64,000 nucleotides of DNA, taken from Pseudomonas sp. C1C7 (lineage in GTDB: Bacteria; Pseudomonadota; Gammaproteobacteria; Pseudomonadales; Pseudomonadaceae). How positions within the stretch are numbered: position 1 is the first letter of the stretch; each line of letters begins with the position of its first letter. Under the pieces are notes generated by a model. The model did not search any database, was not told the DNA's origin, and saw only the letters and a program-made list of their open reading frames with translations. The DNA is taken from assembly GCF_013359595.1 (NCBI RefSeq), contig NZ_JABFMP010000012.1, positions 1-64,000 of the forward strand. Reading direction: 5' to 3'. Below are positions 8,336 through 16,902 of this stretch, in pieces. Position numbers and translations under genes: made by a program.

Positions 8336-9334
8336 TCAGCCGCCTGTCATGTTCATGAAGCGCACGACCTGCACCTCATCGTTCACGGCAAAATTGTGCC
8401 GATAGGGCTTGAGTTTCATTGCCTCGATAATAGCCCGCTCCAGGCGTTCGGGCTGGCCGGGATGGCTGCGCAGAACGGCCTTGAGATCGGCGGAATGCTC
8501 GTTGCCCAGGCACAACAGCAGACGCCCCTCCACGGTCAGCCGAACCCGGTTGCAGGTACTGCAGAAGTTATGGCTGTGGGGCGAAATGAAGCCCAGACGA
8601 ATGTGTGGCGCCTCGGCCAGCCGCCAGTAGCGCGACGGGCCCTGGGTCGACTCGGCGGAATCGATCAGGGTGTAGCGCTCGGCAATCCGCTCGCGCACCT
8701 GGGCGCTTGAGTAGAACGACTCGGCGCGGCTGTGCTCGTGAATGGTGCCCAGGGGCATTTCTTCGATGAAGGAGATGTCCAGGTTACGGTCGATGGCGAA
8801 GCTCACCAGATCATTGATCTCGTGATCGTTGCGGCCGTTCATCACCACGCAGTTGAGCTTGGTGTTGCGAAAGCCGGCCTTGTTGGCGGCATCGATGCCC
8901 TTGATCACCTGCGCCAGGTCACCGGTGCGGGTCAGCTCGCGAAAGCGTTGCGGGTCCAGGCAGTCGAGGCTGATGTTCAGGCGCTTGACCCCGGCCTCGA
9001 ACAGCGGCTCGGCCATCTTGGCCAACTGTGAACCGTTGGTGGTCATGCACAGTTCGCGCAGGCCGGGCAGGGCAGCGACCTTGCGGCACAGCTCGACCAC
9101 CCCCGGGCGGATCAACGGCTCGCCCCCGGTCAGGCGGATTTTGCGGGTACCCAAGGCGACGAAGCTCTGCGCCACCTGATAGATCTCTTCCAGGGTCAGC
9201 ACCCGTTGGCGCGGCAGAAACTGCATGTCTTCGGCCATGCAATAGACGCAGCGGAAATCGCAACGGTCGGTCACCGACATCCGCAGATAGTCCACGCGCC
9301 TTGCGAACCCATCGATCAAGACTCGTTCCGACAT
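8336..9334 (-). CDS. moaA: GTP 3',8-cyclase MoaA (radical SAM)
   Basis: A 332-residue radical SAM enzyme that, with MoaC, converts GTP to cyclic pyranopterin monophosphate, the first step of molybdenum cofactor synthesis. The SAM cluster motif CDFRCVYC is intact, as are [10 protein letters not shown], the C-terminal cluster ligands in CSTCNRVRL and LLLC, and the C-terminal Gly-Gly needed for activity. It is transcribed divergently from the fdh-like gene across the second paired operator and is followed within 4 bp by the bestrophin gene. Since moaC in this locus is a relic, MoaA must act with a MoaC encoded elsewhere. Confidence 0.96.
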   Translation of the reverse strand: MSERVLIDGFARRVDYLRMSVTDRCDFRCVYCMAEDMQFLPRQRVLTLEEIYQVAQSFVALGTRKIRLTGGEPLIRPGVVELCRKVAALPGLRELCMTTNGSQLAKMAEPLFEAGVKRLNISLDCLDPQRFRELTRTGDLAQVIKGIDAANKAGFRNTKLNCVVMNGRNDHEINDLVSFAIDRNLDISFIEEMPLGTIHEHSRAESFYSSAQVRERIAERYTLIDSAESTQGPSRYWRLAEAPHIRLGFISPHSHNFCSTCNRVRLTVEGRLLLCLGNEHSADLKAVLRSHPGQPERLERAIIEAMKLKPYRHNFAVNDEVQVVRFMNMTGG

Positions 9335-9423
9335 GACATCCTCACTTGGCAGTGCACGTTATTCATGGAAATTGCGCTATTAACGGATTTATTGAGCGCA
9401 GACTAAGAGCAACTTCGAGGGCC

Positions 9424-9580
9424 GTCCAATCACTATTAATAACCGGTTGATCGACAGGCTCTATGATGGATTGTTTTCAAGTGAAAGTTGGTTTTTAAGT
9501 TTCATAACCTACTGAAAATAAACGATAAACGTCCGTGATAGAGCGTTTCGATAATGCGGTCATTAATAGCGATTAGACAA
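9424..9580. promoter_or_regulatory. Divergent operator region moaA/fdh-like gene
   Basis: The element order is the same as at 6258-6371: GTCCAATCACTA (9424-9435), dyad ATCGACAGGCTCTAT (9450-9464), dyad ATAGAGCGTTTCGAT (9538-9552), AGCGATTAGACAA (9568-9580). The outer spacings match closely: about 25 bp from the first element to the first dyad, and from the second dyad to the last element. Only the middle is longer, by about 43 bp, close to four helical turns. This strongly suggests the same regulator at both promoters. Confidence 0.7.
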
Positions 9581-9668
9581 TATTCGCAGCCGATTCATAT
9601 CCTTCTCTCGCAGTTTGAACAACGACCCCGATCGGGTCGAAGCCTGTGTGCATTGTGGGAGAAGCAGC

Positions 9669-11993
9669 ATGTCTCAAGTCGACCGTTATAAACCCTACAA
9701 AGGTGCCGCCGCCGGTTGGGGCGCGCTCATCGCCGTCACCAAAAACTGGCTGGGTAGCGAAAATGCCCTGAAGAACATCCGCATGATGCTCAAGACCAAC
9801 CAGAACGGCGGCTTCGACTGCCCCGGTTGTGCCTGGGGCGAATCGCCGGAAAACGGCATGGTCAAGTTCTGCGAAAACGGCGCCAAGGCGGTGAACTGGG
9901 AGGCGACCGGGCGCCTGGTTGACCCTGCGTTCTTCAACAAGTACAGCGTCACCACCCTGTCCGAGCAGAGCGATTACTGGCTGGAGTATCAGGGCCGCCT
10001 GACCCACCCGATGCGCTATGACGCCAGCACCGACCGCTACGTGGAAACCAGCTGGAATGAAGCGTTCGCGCTGATCGCCAAGCACCTCAATGCCCTGGAA
10101 TCGCCGAACCAGGCCGAGTTCTACACCTCGGGCCGGGCCAGCAACGAAGCGGCGTTTCTCTACCAGCTGTTCGTGCGCGCCTTCGGCACCAACAACTTCC
10201 CGGACTGCTCGAACATGTGCCACGAGGCCAGTGCCGTCGCCATGATCGAAAGCCTGGGTGTGGGCAAGGGCACCGTGGTGTTCGATGACCTGGAGCACGC
10301 CGACGCGATTTTCGTCATTGGCCAGAACCCCGGCACCAACCATCCGCGGATGCTTGAACCGCTGCGCGAAGCGGTCAAACGTGGCGCGCAGGTGATCTGC
10401 ATCAACCCGCTCAAGGAGCGCGGCCTGGAGCGTTTCCAGCACCCGCAGCATCCGCTGGAAATGCTGCTCAACGGATCGGAACCGACCAACACCGCCTACT
10501 TCCGTCCGGCCCTGGGTGGCGACATGGCGGTCATGCGCGGCATGGCCAAGTTCCTCCTGCAGTGGGAGCGTGAAGCCCAGGCCACCGGCGGCAAGCCGGT
10601 GTTCGATCACGCGTTCATCCGCGAACACACCACCGGCATGGACGATTACCTGGCCGAAGTCGACGCCACCACCTGGGCGCACATCGAGCAACAGTCGGGC
10701 ATGACCCTGGCCGATATCGAACTGGCCGCCCGCATGTATGCCCGCGCCGAGCGCGTGATCATGTGCTGGGCGATGGGCCTGACCCAACACGTGCACTCGG
10801 TGCCGACCCTGCTGGAAGTCATCAACCTGATGCTTTTGCGCGGCAACGTCGGCCGTCCCGGTGCCGGTCTGTCGCCGGTGCGTGGCCACAGTAACGTGCA
10901 GGGCGACCGCACCATGGGCATCAACGAACTGGCGCCGACCGAGCTGCTCGATGCCTTGCAGAAGCGCTTCGGCTTCAAGCCGCCTCGCGCCCATGGCCAC
11001 AACACGGTAATGGCGATTTCGGCGATGGAGCAGGGCCAGTCCAAGGTGTTCATCGGTCTGGGCGGCAACTTCGCCCAGGCGACGCCCGACACCCCGCGCA
11101 CCCACGCCGCGATGCGCAACTGCGAGCTGACCGTGCACATTTCCACCAAGCTAAACCGCAGCCATCTGGTCACCGGTCGTGAGGCACTGATCCTGCCGTG
11201 CCTGGGCCGCACCGACATCGACATCCAGGCCGAAGGCCCGCAAGGCGTCACCGTGGAAGACACCTTCAGCATGATCCACATCTCTCACGGCCAGCTGAAA
11301 CCCAAGTCCAGACACCTGCGCTCGGAACCGGCGATCATTGCCGGCATCGCCGCCGCAACCCTGGGCAACCAGCCGATCGACTGGAACTGGGCCGTTGCCG
11401 ACTATGGACGCATCCGCAACCTGATTGCCGACACCATTCCAGGCTTCAAGGACTTCAACCGCAAACTGCTGCACCCCGGTGGTTTTCACCTGGGCAACAG
11501 CGCGGCGCAGCGGATCTGGAAAACCGCCAGCGGCAAGGCGCAATTCGCCCCGTGCGTGCTGCCCGAGCACCTGATCAGCGAAGGCGTGCGCAACCTGCCG
11601 GTCAAGCCGCACCTGATCCTGCAAACCATGCGTTCCCACGATCAGTACAACACCACCCTGTACGGGCTGGACGACCGTTATCGCGGGGTCTACGGCATGC
11701 GCGACGTGGTGTTCGCCAACGAGGCCGATATCCGTCGACTGGGGTTCGAACCGGGGCAGAAGGTCGATCTGGTGGCGTTGTGGGATGACGAGCGTGAGCG
11801 TCGGGTCAGCGGTTTTACCCTGATCGCCTACGACATTCCCGCCGGCCAGGCCGCGGCTTACTACCCGGAGACCAATCCGCTGGTGCCGCTGGAAAGTTAC
11901 GGTGATCGCACCTACACGCCGACCTCCAAGTTCGTCGCCATCCGGCTCGAACAGGCCAAGGCCAACAGCCTGATTTCGACCACCGCAGCCTAG
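9669..11993 (+). CDS. FdhF/YdeP-family molybdopterin oxidoreductase
   Basis: A 774-residue cytoplasmic molybdopterin-guanine-dinucleotide oxidoreductase of the formate dehydrogenase alpha-like (YdeP) family. The start MSQVDRYKPYKG at 9669 matches the family; the open frame extends 18 codons further without support. The N-terminal cluster region is reduced to DCPGCAWGE. Other signatures are FYTSGRASNEAAF, NFPDCSNMCHEASAVA, VIGQNPGTNHPRM, VRGHSNVQGDRTMGI and, in the C-terminal cofactor domain, QYNTTLYGLDDRYRG. There is no twin-arginine signal, no in-frame TGA for selenocysteine, and no partner subunit or fdhD/fdhE nearby. The substrate is unknown; in other bacteria members have been linked to acid resistance or formate. 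It is probably controlled by the LysR at 5246-6136. Confidence 0.9.
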   Translation: MSQVDRYKPYKGAAAGWGALIAVTKNWLGSENALKNIRMMLKTNQNGGFDCPGCAWGESPENGMVKFCENGAKAVNWEATGRLVDPAFFNKYSVTTLSEQSDYWLEYQGRLTHPMRYDASTDRYVETSWNEAFALIAKHLNALESPNQAEFYTSGRASNEAAFLYQLFVRAFGTNNFPDCSNMCHEASAVAMIESLGVGKGTVVFDDLEHADAIFVIGQNPGTNHPRMLEPLREAVKRGAQVICINPLKERGLERFQHPQHPLEMLLNGSEPTNTAYFRPALGGDMAVMRGMAKFLLQWEREAQATGGKPVFDHAFIREHTTGMDDYLAEVDATTWAHIEQQSGMTLADIELAARMYARAERVIMCWAMGLTQHVHSVPTLLEVINLMLLRGNVGRPGAGLSPVRGHSNVQGDRTMGINELAPTELLDALQKRFGFKPPRAHGHNTVMAISAMEQGQSKVFIGLGGNFAQATPDTPRTHAAMRNCELTVHISTKLNRSHLVTGREALILPCLGRTDIDIQAEGPQGVTVEDTFSMIHISHGQLKPKSRHLRSEPAIIAGIAAATLGNQPIDWNWAVADYGRIRNLIADTIPGFKDFNRKLLHPGGFHLGNSAAQRIWKTASGKAQFAPCVLPEHLISEGVRNLPVKPHLILQTMRSHDQYNTTLYGLDDRYRGVYGMRDVVFANEADIRRLGFEPGQKVDLVALWDDERERRVSGFTLIAYDIPAGQAAAYYPETNPLVPLESYGDRTYTPTSKFVAIRLEQAKANSLISTTAA

Positions 11994-12156
11994 TGCCGAT
12001 CACTCAAGACTTTGTGGGAGATTCTATGTTGCAGGGGAACCCTGCAGCCTTAAATTCGGCTGGTATTCGCTCTGGTTTTTCATGAGTGCGAATGCCACCC
12101 GGCACAGCTTGCGGCGGGGATGAGTAGTCACTGATCCCCATTGACCGCATTTCTCC

Positions 12157-12263
12157 TGTAGGAGCGAGGCTTGCCCGCGAAGGCGTTGTATCAGTCACCA
12201 TCAATGTTGACTGGTCAACCGTCTTCGCGGGCAAGTCGAATCGTCGCACCGCTCGCTCCTACA
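12157..12263. repeat. REPIN: two inverted REP units
   Basis: The left unit begins TGTAGGAGCGAGGCTTGCCC and the right unit is its inverse, ending CTCGCTCCTACA. The right unit carries an extra stretch, CGAATCGTCGCACCG, inside the palindrome, a variant that is common in this group. It fills most of the gap between the fdh-like gene and the CAP-domain gene; the rest of the 290-bp gap shows nothing else. Confidence 0.8.
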
Positions 12264-12286
12264 GGGGGTTGTTGGATTCCTGGTTT

Positions 12287-13138
12287 TTACTGGGCACCAA
12301 ACATCGCCGTCCAATAAATCCCCGCATCGCTCTTCGGGTCGGTCGCATACGCCGCGCCCAATTCCTTGAACTGCGGGTTCATCAAATTGGCGCAATGCCC
12401 GGGGCTGGTCAGCCAGCCGTCCACCACCTTGCGCACGCTGTCCTGGCCGGCGGCGATGTTCTCGCCGATCTGCTGGAAGTCATAACCGGCCAGTTCCGCC
12501 CGGTCACCCGGGGTGCGGCCGTCGCGGTCCTTGTGGTCGAAGTAATTGTTGTTGGCCATGCTGCGCGAGTTGGTTTCGGCGGCGCTGCCCAGGGTGGCAT
12601 TCCAGGCCAGCGGCGTGGTGGCGTTGAAGGATTGCGTCCCGCACTGGCGCGGCCGGGTGCGGGCTACGTTGACCTCGGCCAGAAGCTTCTGGCCTTCGGC
12701 CTGCCAGTCACCCAGACGCGCGCTCAACAGCGGCCGCGCCACCACGATGCGCCACTCGCGATCCTGGCGGCTGACGCCGACATCGACGAACTGCGGATCG
12801 AGCACGATCTGGCAAAAACTTTCCTGAATCGCCTTCATCGCTCCCGCCGCATCACGAGGCCCGGAGAGGCTGATGGCCTGCACGTTCTTCATCGGGTAAC
12901 CGGCGGTGGCCATCGCCTGCTGCAAATTTCCGATGCTGGCGCCAGACAGTACCAGCCGAGGATCGGCGGCCAGCGGCGGCAGTTCCGAGGACACCTGGCC
13001 GGCGCAGCGCTGCAACTGGCTGCGGTAGAGGTTGATCGATTCGATCAGTTGCGATTCGTCGCTCGCCACGGCCGAAGCGGCAAACGACAGGGCCAGGGAA
13101 AACCCGGCGAGGCGCAGAGCGGATGAGACGAAATGCAT
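12287..13138 (-). CDS. Secreted CAP-domain (SCP-like) protein
   Basis: A 283-residue protein with an N-terminal signal peptide (hydrophobic run LAGFSLALSFAASAVAS) and a C-terminal CAP domain at about residues 155-280. The CAP signatures are NYFDHKDRDGRTPGDRA, QQIGENIAAGQDS and TSPGHCANLMNPQFKELG, which carry the His and Glu residues of the presumed metal-binding cavity. The N-terminal half has no family I recognise. The protein should be periplasmic or secreted; its activity is unknown. It is divergent from the SleB-like hydrolase gene. Confidence 0.9.
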   Translation of the reverse strand: MHFVSSALRLAGFSLALSFAASAVASDESQLIESINLYRSQLQRCAGQVSSELPPLAADPRLVLSGASIGNLQQAMATAGYPMKNVQAISLSGPRDAAGAMKAIQESFCQIVLDPQFVDVGVSRQDREWRIVVARPLLSARLGDWQAEGQKLLAEVNVARTRPRQCGTQSFNATTPLAWNATLGSAAETNSRSMANNNYFDHKDRDGRTPGDRAELAGYDFQQIGENIAAGQDSVRKVVDGWLTSPGHCANLMNPQFKELGAAYATDPKSDAGIYWTAMFGAQ

Positions 13139-13279
13139 GGAAATCCCCTTTGGCTGACTGCGCCCATGATGCGCGAAGTGACATCGTATAAGGCAGCGGA
13201 TTCTGCGAAATGTTAGGACGTGTGTGCAATCATTTCACTACTACACTGAAGCGATAATTCCAACTGAGTCTTCCCCACC

Positions 13280-13897
13280 ATGCGCCTGCCCTGGATTGCT
13301 GCCTGCTTTTCATTGACGCTGCTTGTCGCCACCGCCTTCGCGGCCGACGCGGAAAAACAGAAAGTCGCCGAAGACAAGGCCGAGGTGCTGGAGCAGAAGG
13401 CGGCCGAGAAGAGCAGCCCGGAACCGGTGCCGAAAACCGAAGCGATTACCCAGTCCGAAGTCCAGGCCGTGGACCCTGAGGGCTCCGCGCCGCTGGACGA
13501 TGCGATCACCTGCATGGCTCGCTCCATCTACTGGGAGGCCAAGGGCAAGGACGCTGCCGACATGGAAGCGGTGGCCAACGTGGTGATGAACCGGCTTGGC
13601 AAAAAAGGCTTCCCCGATACCGTGTGTGGCGTGGTCAAGCAGGGCTCGGAAACCAAGAGCTGCCAGTTCTCCTGGTGGTGTGACGGCAAGTCCGATTCGG
13701 TGCAGGAAGAGGTGCAGTACGCGCTGGCCAAGGAAATCGCGCGCAAGGCGCTGAACAAACAACTGCCGGATCGCACTGGCGGCGCGCTGTACTTCCATGA
13801 CCGCACGGTGAAACCGGATTGGGCCAAAGAGTACGTCAATACCGTGGACATCGGCCTGTTCCGCTTTTACAAGCCTCGTGGCGGCGATGCGAAGTAG
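13280..13897 (+). CDS. SleB-type cell wall hydrolase
   Basis: A 205-residue exported protein with a signal peptide (LPWIAACFSLTLLVATAFA) and then an acidic, Ala/Lys/Glu-rich linker to about residue 70. The C-terminal Hydrolase_2 domain is the one found in spore cortex lytic enzyme SleB. MARSIYWEAKGKDAADM carries the expected catalytic Glu, VANVVMNRL follows, and a Cys pair may form a disulphide. In non-sporulating bacteria such proteins are predicted lytic transglycosylases acting on peptidoglycan. It precedes the sugar-transfer operon by 109 bp but seems an independent gene. Confidence 0.9.
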   Translation: MRLPWIAACFSLTLLVATAFAADAEKQKVAEDKAEVLEQKAAEKSSPEPVPKTEAITQSEVQAVDPEGSAPLDDAITCMARSIYWEAKGKDAADMEAVANVVMNRLGKKGFPDTVCGVVKQGSETKSCQFSWWCDGKSDSVQEEVQYALAKEIARKALNKQLPDRTGGALYFHDRTVKPDWAKEYVNTVDIGLFRFYKPRGGDAK

Positions 13898-14006
13898 TCG
13901 CATTTGAGCTGGAAAACCTTCGGTAATGTCTCCAGGCCACCGAAACTGAAATATTTCTGTTCTACAAGCTTCATGACATCAAAGGTCATAGGCAGAACAG
14001 GAACAT

Positions 14007-14747
14007 ATGAGCCGGGACATTTTCGTATCCGTACTGATTCCAGCGAAAAACGAAGCGAACAACCTCAAGCCCTTGCTCGAGGAAATACGCGTGGCCATGG
14101 CGGACGAGGTCTACGAGATCATCGTCGTCGATGACGGCAGCACCGACGCGACCCTGCAGGAGCTGCGGCAGATCCGCAACAATGGCCTGAACACCTTGCG
14201 CATCCTTCATCACGAGCGCTCGCTGGGGCAGAGCACCTCGCTCTATCACGCGGCCCGCGAAGCGCGGGGACAGTGGCTGGCGACCCTCGATGGCGACGGC
14301 CAGAACGACCCGGCGGACATTCCCGCAATGCTGGCGCTGGTGCGCCACGAGGGGGCCAGCGCCGACGTGCAACTGGTGGCCGGCCACCGTACCAACCGCC
14401 GCGATACCGCAAGCAAACGCTGGGCCTCGCGTTTCGCCAATGGCATACGCAGTCGCCTGCTCAAGGACGCCACCCCGGACACAGGCTGCGGCCTGAAGCT
14501 GATCGAGCGCGCGGCGTTTCTGCGCCTGCCGTATTTCGATCACATGCACCGCTACATTCCGGCACTGATCCAGCGCCACAACGGCCGCATGATCGTCCAT
14601 CCGGTCAACCACCGGCCGCGCACGGCCGGGGTTTCCAAGTACGGCAATATCGACCGCGCCCTGGTGGGCATCCTCGATCTGATCGGCGTCTGGTGGCTGA
14701 TCAAACGCACCCGCCTGAACACCCACGCCCAGGAACTGGAAGGATGA
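14007..14747 (+). CDS. Family 2 glycosyltransferase (polyprenyl-phosphate sugar transferase)
   Basis: A 246-residue GT2 enzyme of the dolichol-phosphate-mannose-synthase/ArnC type, predicted to load a sugar from a nucleotide donor onto undecaprenyl phosphate on the cytoplasmic face. The motifs are VSVLIPAKNEANNL, the donor-binding EIIVVDDGSTD, the DXD-like TLDGDGQNDP, and DTGCGLKLIERAAF. It lacks the two C-terminal membrane segments of ArnC; only a short hydrophobic stretch (VGILDLIGVWWLI) is present. Its stop overlaps the start of the next gene. The three-gene order is typical of lipid A or surface glycan modification operons. Confidence 0.92.
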   Translation: MSRDIFVSVLIPAKNEANNLKPLLEEIRVAMADEVYEIIVVDDGSTDATLQELRQIRNNGLNTLRILHHERSLGQSTSLYHAAREARGQWLATLDGDGQNDPADIPAMLALVRHEGASADVQLVAGHRTNRRDTASKRWASRFANGIRSRLLKDATPDTGCGLKLIERAAFLRLPYFDHMHRYIPALIQRHNGRMIVHPVNHRPRTAGVSKYGNIDRALVGILDLIGVWWLIKRTRLNTHAQELEG

Positions 14748-15022
14748 TCATGACCCGCGAAGCCTTGTGGCTGGTGATCGGTTTCGCCGGGCAAATCGCC
14801 TTTACCGGGCGCTTCGTCCTGCAGTGGCTGTACAGCGAATACAAAAAGCGCAGCGTGATCCCGGTGAGCTTCTGGTACCTGAGCATCGTCGGCAGCACCT
14901 TGCTGTTCGCCTACGCCATCTACCGCCAGGACCCGGTGTTCATCGCCGGGCAAGCCTTCGGCTCGATCGTCTACCTGCGCAACCTGCAACTGATTGCCAA
15001 AAGCCGAAAACTCAAGGAATAG
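14744..15022 (+). CDS. LAB_N (lipid-A-disaccharide synthase N-terminal-like) membrane protein
   Basis: A small membrane protein of 92 residues if the overlapping ATG at 14744 is used, or 90 if ATG 14750 is used. It has three predicted membrane segments: LWLVIGFAGQIAFTGRFVLQ, a second around SFWYLSIVGSTLLFAYAIY, and a third around VFIAGQAFGSIVYLRNLQLI. The pattern GRFVLQWLYSEYKKRSVIPV followed by FWYLS is characteristic of the LAB_N domain, which occurs as a separate small protein next to polyprenyl-phosphate glycosyltransferases. The position between a GT2 loader and an ArnT-like transferase suggests a role in flipping or handling the lipid-linked sugar; this is inferred. Confidence 0.88.
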   Translation: MIMTREALWLVIGFAGQIAFTGRFVLQWLYSEYKKRSVIPVSFWYLSIVGSTLLFAYAIYRQDPVFIAGQAFGSIVYLRNLQLIAKSRKLKE

Positions 15023-15025
15023 ACC

Positions 15026-16558
15026 ATGCGCCGCACCTTTACGCCCAGGGTCGAATGCCTGGGTCTGATGTTGCTTGCCCTGCTGTTGATCGGCGCGGGC
15101 CTGGGGTTGCGTTCCGCGCAGAACGTCGATGAAGAGCGTTTCCTCGGTGTCGCCCTGGAGATGTTGCACAACGGTTCCTGGCTGATCCCGCATCGCGCCG
15201 GAGAGATCTACGGCGACAAGCCGCCGATTTTCATGTGGACGGTGGCGTTTTTCACCTGGCTGACCGGCAAGCCCAACCTGGCGCTGTACATCCCGGGGCT
15301 GTTTTCGGCGGTGACGGTCACCGCCATGGTCTACGACCTGGGGCGCAGGCTGTGGAATCAGCGTATCGGTCGTTATGCCGCGCTGCTGTATCTGGCGACC
15401 TATCAGACTTACAGCATCCTGCGCACCGGGCAGATCGACAGCTTCCTGATCCTGTTCACCACGCTCGGGCTTTACGGGCTGGCGCGTCATCTGCTGCTCG
15501 GGCCGGCGTGGCGCTGGTTCTACGTGGGCTGTGCGGCGATGGGCATTGGCGTGATCACCAAGGGCGTGGGCTTTCTGCCGGCGCTGCTGCTGATTCCCTA
15601 TGCCTTTGCTGCGCGCAAGGGCTGGCCGGGTGTGGTGGCGATGCCGGGGCAGGGGCGCAAATGGCTGCTCGGCTTGCTGGTGATGCTGGCGGCGATTGCG
15701 ATCTGGCTGCTGCCGCTGGCACTGTCCATCGTCTTCAACGGCAGCCCGGATGAGATCGCCTACGCGCGGGAGATCCTGCTGCGCCAGACCGCCGGTCGCT
15801 ACGCCGCGTCGTGGCACCATCGCGAACCGTTCTGGTACTTCTTCACCAACGTCATCCCGCAATACTGGCTGCCGCTGGTGCTGGTCCTGCCATGGCTGGT
15901 GCCGGCCTGGCGCCGGCAACTGCAAAAGCGCGAAGGCCGGGTGCTGGTGCTGCTCGGCTGGATCGCGCTGGTGCTGCTGTTTTTCTGCATCAGCGCCGGC
16001 AAGCGCAAGCTCTACATCTACCCGGCATTGCCGGCGCTGGCACTGGCCGCCGCGCCGCTGGTGCCGTGGCTGCTGCAACGCTGGTTCCGCCAGCGACCGC
16101 GCCTGCGTCGAGCTTTCCCGGCGATTGTTGCGACCTGGTTCGTGCTGTGGTTTGCCCGTGGCTTCATCGAGCCGGTCAAGGACGGCACCAACCCCAACCA
16201 GACCCTCATGGCCCAGGCCAACACCATGACCCAGGGCGCGAACCTGGTGCTGGTCAACTGGAGCGAAGGCCACTGGCTGTTCGCCCGCCAGCCGATCGTC
16301 CACTTCGGCATGCTCGACTCCACGGTGGAGCGCGCGGCGCAGTGGTTGCGCGAGCATCCGAAGGATTACGCGCTGGTGCCGGACGAGGTGCTGAACCGCT
16401 GCTTCAAGCCTGAGGCAAGCCGTGAGTTGGGCGAGAACTCGCGGGCGCAGTGGTCGATTGTCGGTGCTGATGCGGACAATGGTCAGTGCACCGGGCTGGC
16501 GAACGACAGGGTCTATCGGTTTGCGTGGGATGATCCGGTGCTTACCGGCAAACTGTAG
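15026..16558 (+). CDS. ArnT-like glycosyltransferase (GT83/PMT superfamily)
   Basis: A 510-residue polytopic inner-membrane transferase that moves a sugar from undecaprenyl phosphate to an acceptor on the periplasmic side. N-terminal signatures are present: NVDEERFLGVALEML (acidic residues of the first loop) and YGDKPPIFMWTVAFFTWLTG, which matches the ArnT YxxKPPLxYW-type motif. Many hydrophobic segments follow, then a soluble C-terminal domain from about residue 385. It starts 3 bp after the preceding gene, completing the operon. The arn genes for aminoarabinose synthesis are absent here, so the sugar and the acceptor (lipid A or another glycan) remain open. Confidence 0.9.
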   Translation: MRRTFTPRVECLGLMLLALLLIGAGLGLRSAQNVDEERFLGVALEMLHNGSWLIPHRAGEIYGDKPPIFMWTVAFFTWLTGKPNLALYIPGLFSAVTVTAMVYDLGRRLWNQRIGRYAALLYLATYQTYSILRTGQIDSFLILFTTLGLYGLARHLLLGPAWRWFYVGCAAMGIGVITKGVGFLPALLLIPYAFAARKGWPGVVAMPGQGRKWLLGLLVMLAAIAIWLLPLALSIVFNGSPDEIAYAREILLRQTAGRYAASWHHREPFWYFFTNVIPQYWLPLVLVLPWLVPAWRRQLQKREGRVLVLLGWIALVLLFFCISAGKRKLYIYPALPALALAAAPLVPWLLQRWFRQRPRLRRAFPAIVATWFVLWFARGFIEPVKDGTNPNQTLMAQANTMTQGANLVLVNWSEGHWLFARQPIVHFGMLDSTVERAAQWLREHPKDYALVPDEVLNRCFKPEASRELGENSRAQWSIVGADADNGQCTGLANDRVYRFAWDDPVLTGKL

Positions 16559-16629
16559 GTGTTTTCACGCCCCTGTAGGAGATTGTGGCGAGGGGGCTGA
16601 CCGCAAATTTCGCGTACACCCGCCAACCC

Positions 16630-16710
16630 TGCAGGAGCTGCCGAAGGCTGCGATCTTTTGATCTTGCCCTTTAAACGATCGCAGCCTCGTTTCATTCGAC
16701 AGCTCCTACA
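16630..16710. repeat. REPIN-type inverted repeat
   Basis: The outer arms pair as GCAGGAGCTG/CAGCTCCTAC-type ends and the inner arms pair around CTGCGATC/GATCGCAG, with an imperfect centre. It belongs to the class seen at 7261-7331 and 22410-22488. It lies in the 344-bp gap between the ArnT-like gene and doxX; an additional partial REP (CCCTGTAGGAG, near 16573) is just upstream. Confidence 0.75.
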
Positions 16711-16810
16711 GGGGGGCGGGGTTACGTATCACAGTGTGTACAGCCCCGTTCCTGACACAACAAACCTTCAAATCCCAGCGCATGCGACACATCGCAGATA
16801 CACCGGCCTG

Positions 16811-16882
16811 ATGAAATTCACTCATCGATTGGCCATGCCGATCATTGCGCTGACCGGGCTCGCTACGGCCCGACATCCCTGA
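16811..16882 (+). pseudogene. Short leader ORF, possible remnant upstream of doxX
   Basis: A 23-codon frame reading MKFTHRLAMPIIALTGLATA then RHP and stop. It resembles a signal peptide cut short and ends 20 bp before the doxX start. DoxX genes of this type often follow a short secreted DUF2282 protein, so this may be what is left of such a gene after deletion. It could equally be a chance frame or a leader peptide. Confidence 0.3.
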
Positions 16883-16902
16883 CTTGAAGGAGATCCACGT
16901 CC

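Noticed and set aside
9573..11138. 521-codon minus-strand open frame over the fdh-like gene
   Set aside because: Antisense to an intact molybdopterin oxidoreductase with all motifs on the plus strand.
9669..11993. Selenocysteine formate dehydrogenase
   Set aside because: No in-frame TGA; the cluster and active-site regions fit the YdeP-like branch rather than FdhF proper.
14552..16357. 601-codon minus-strand open frame over the sugar-transfer operon
   Set aside because: Shadow of the three plus-strand membrane and glycosyltransferase genes.
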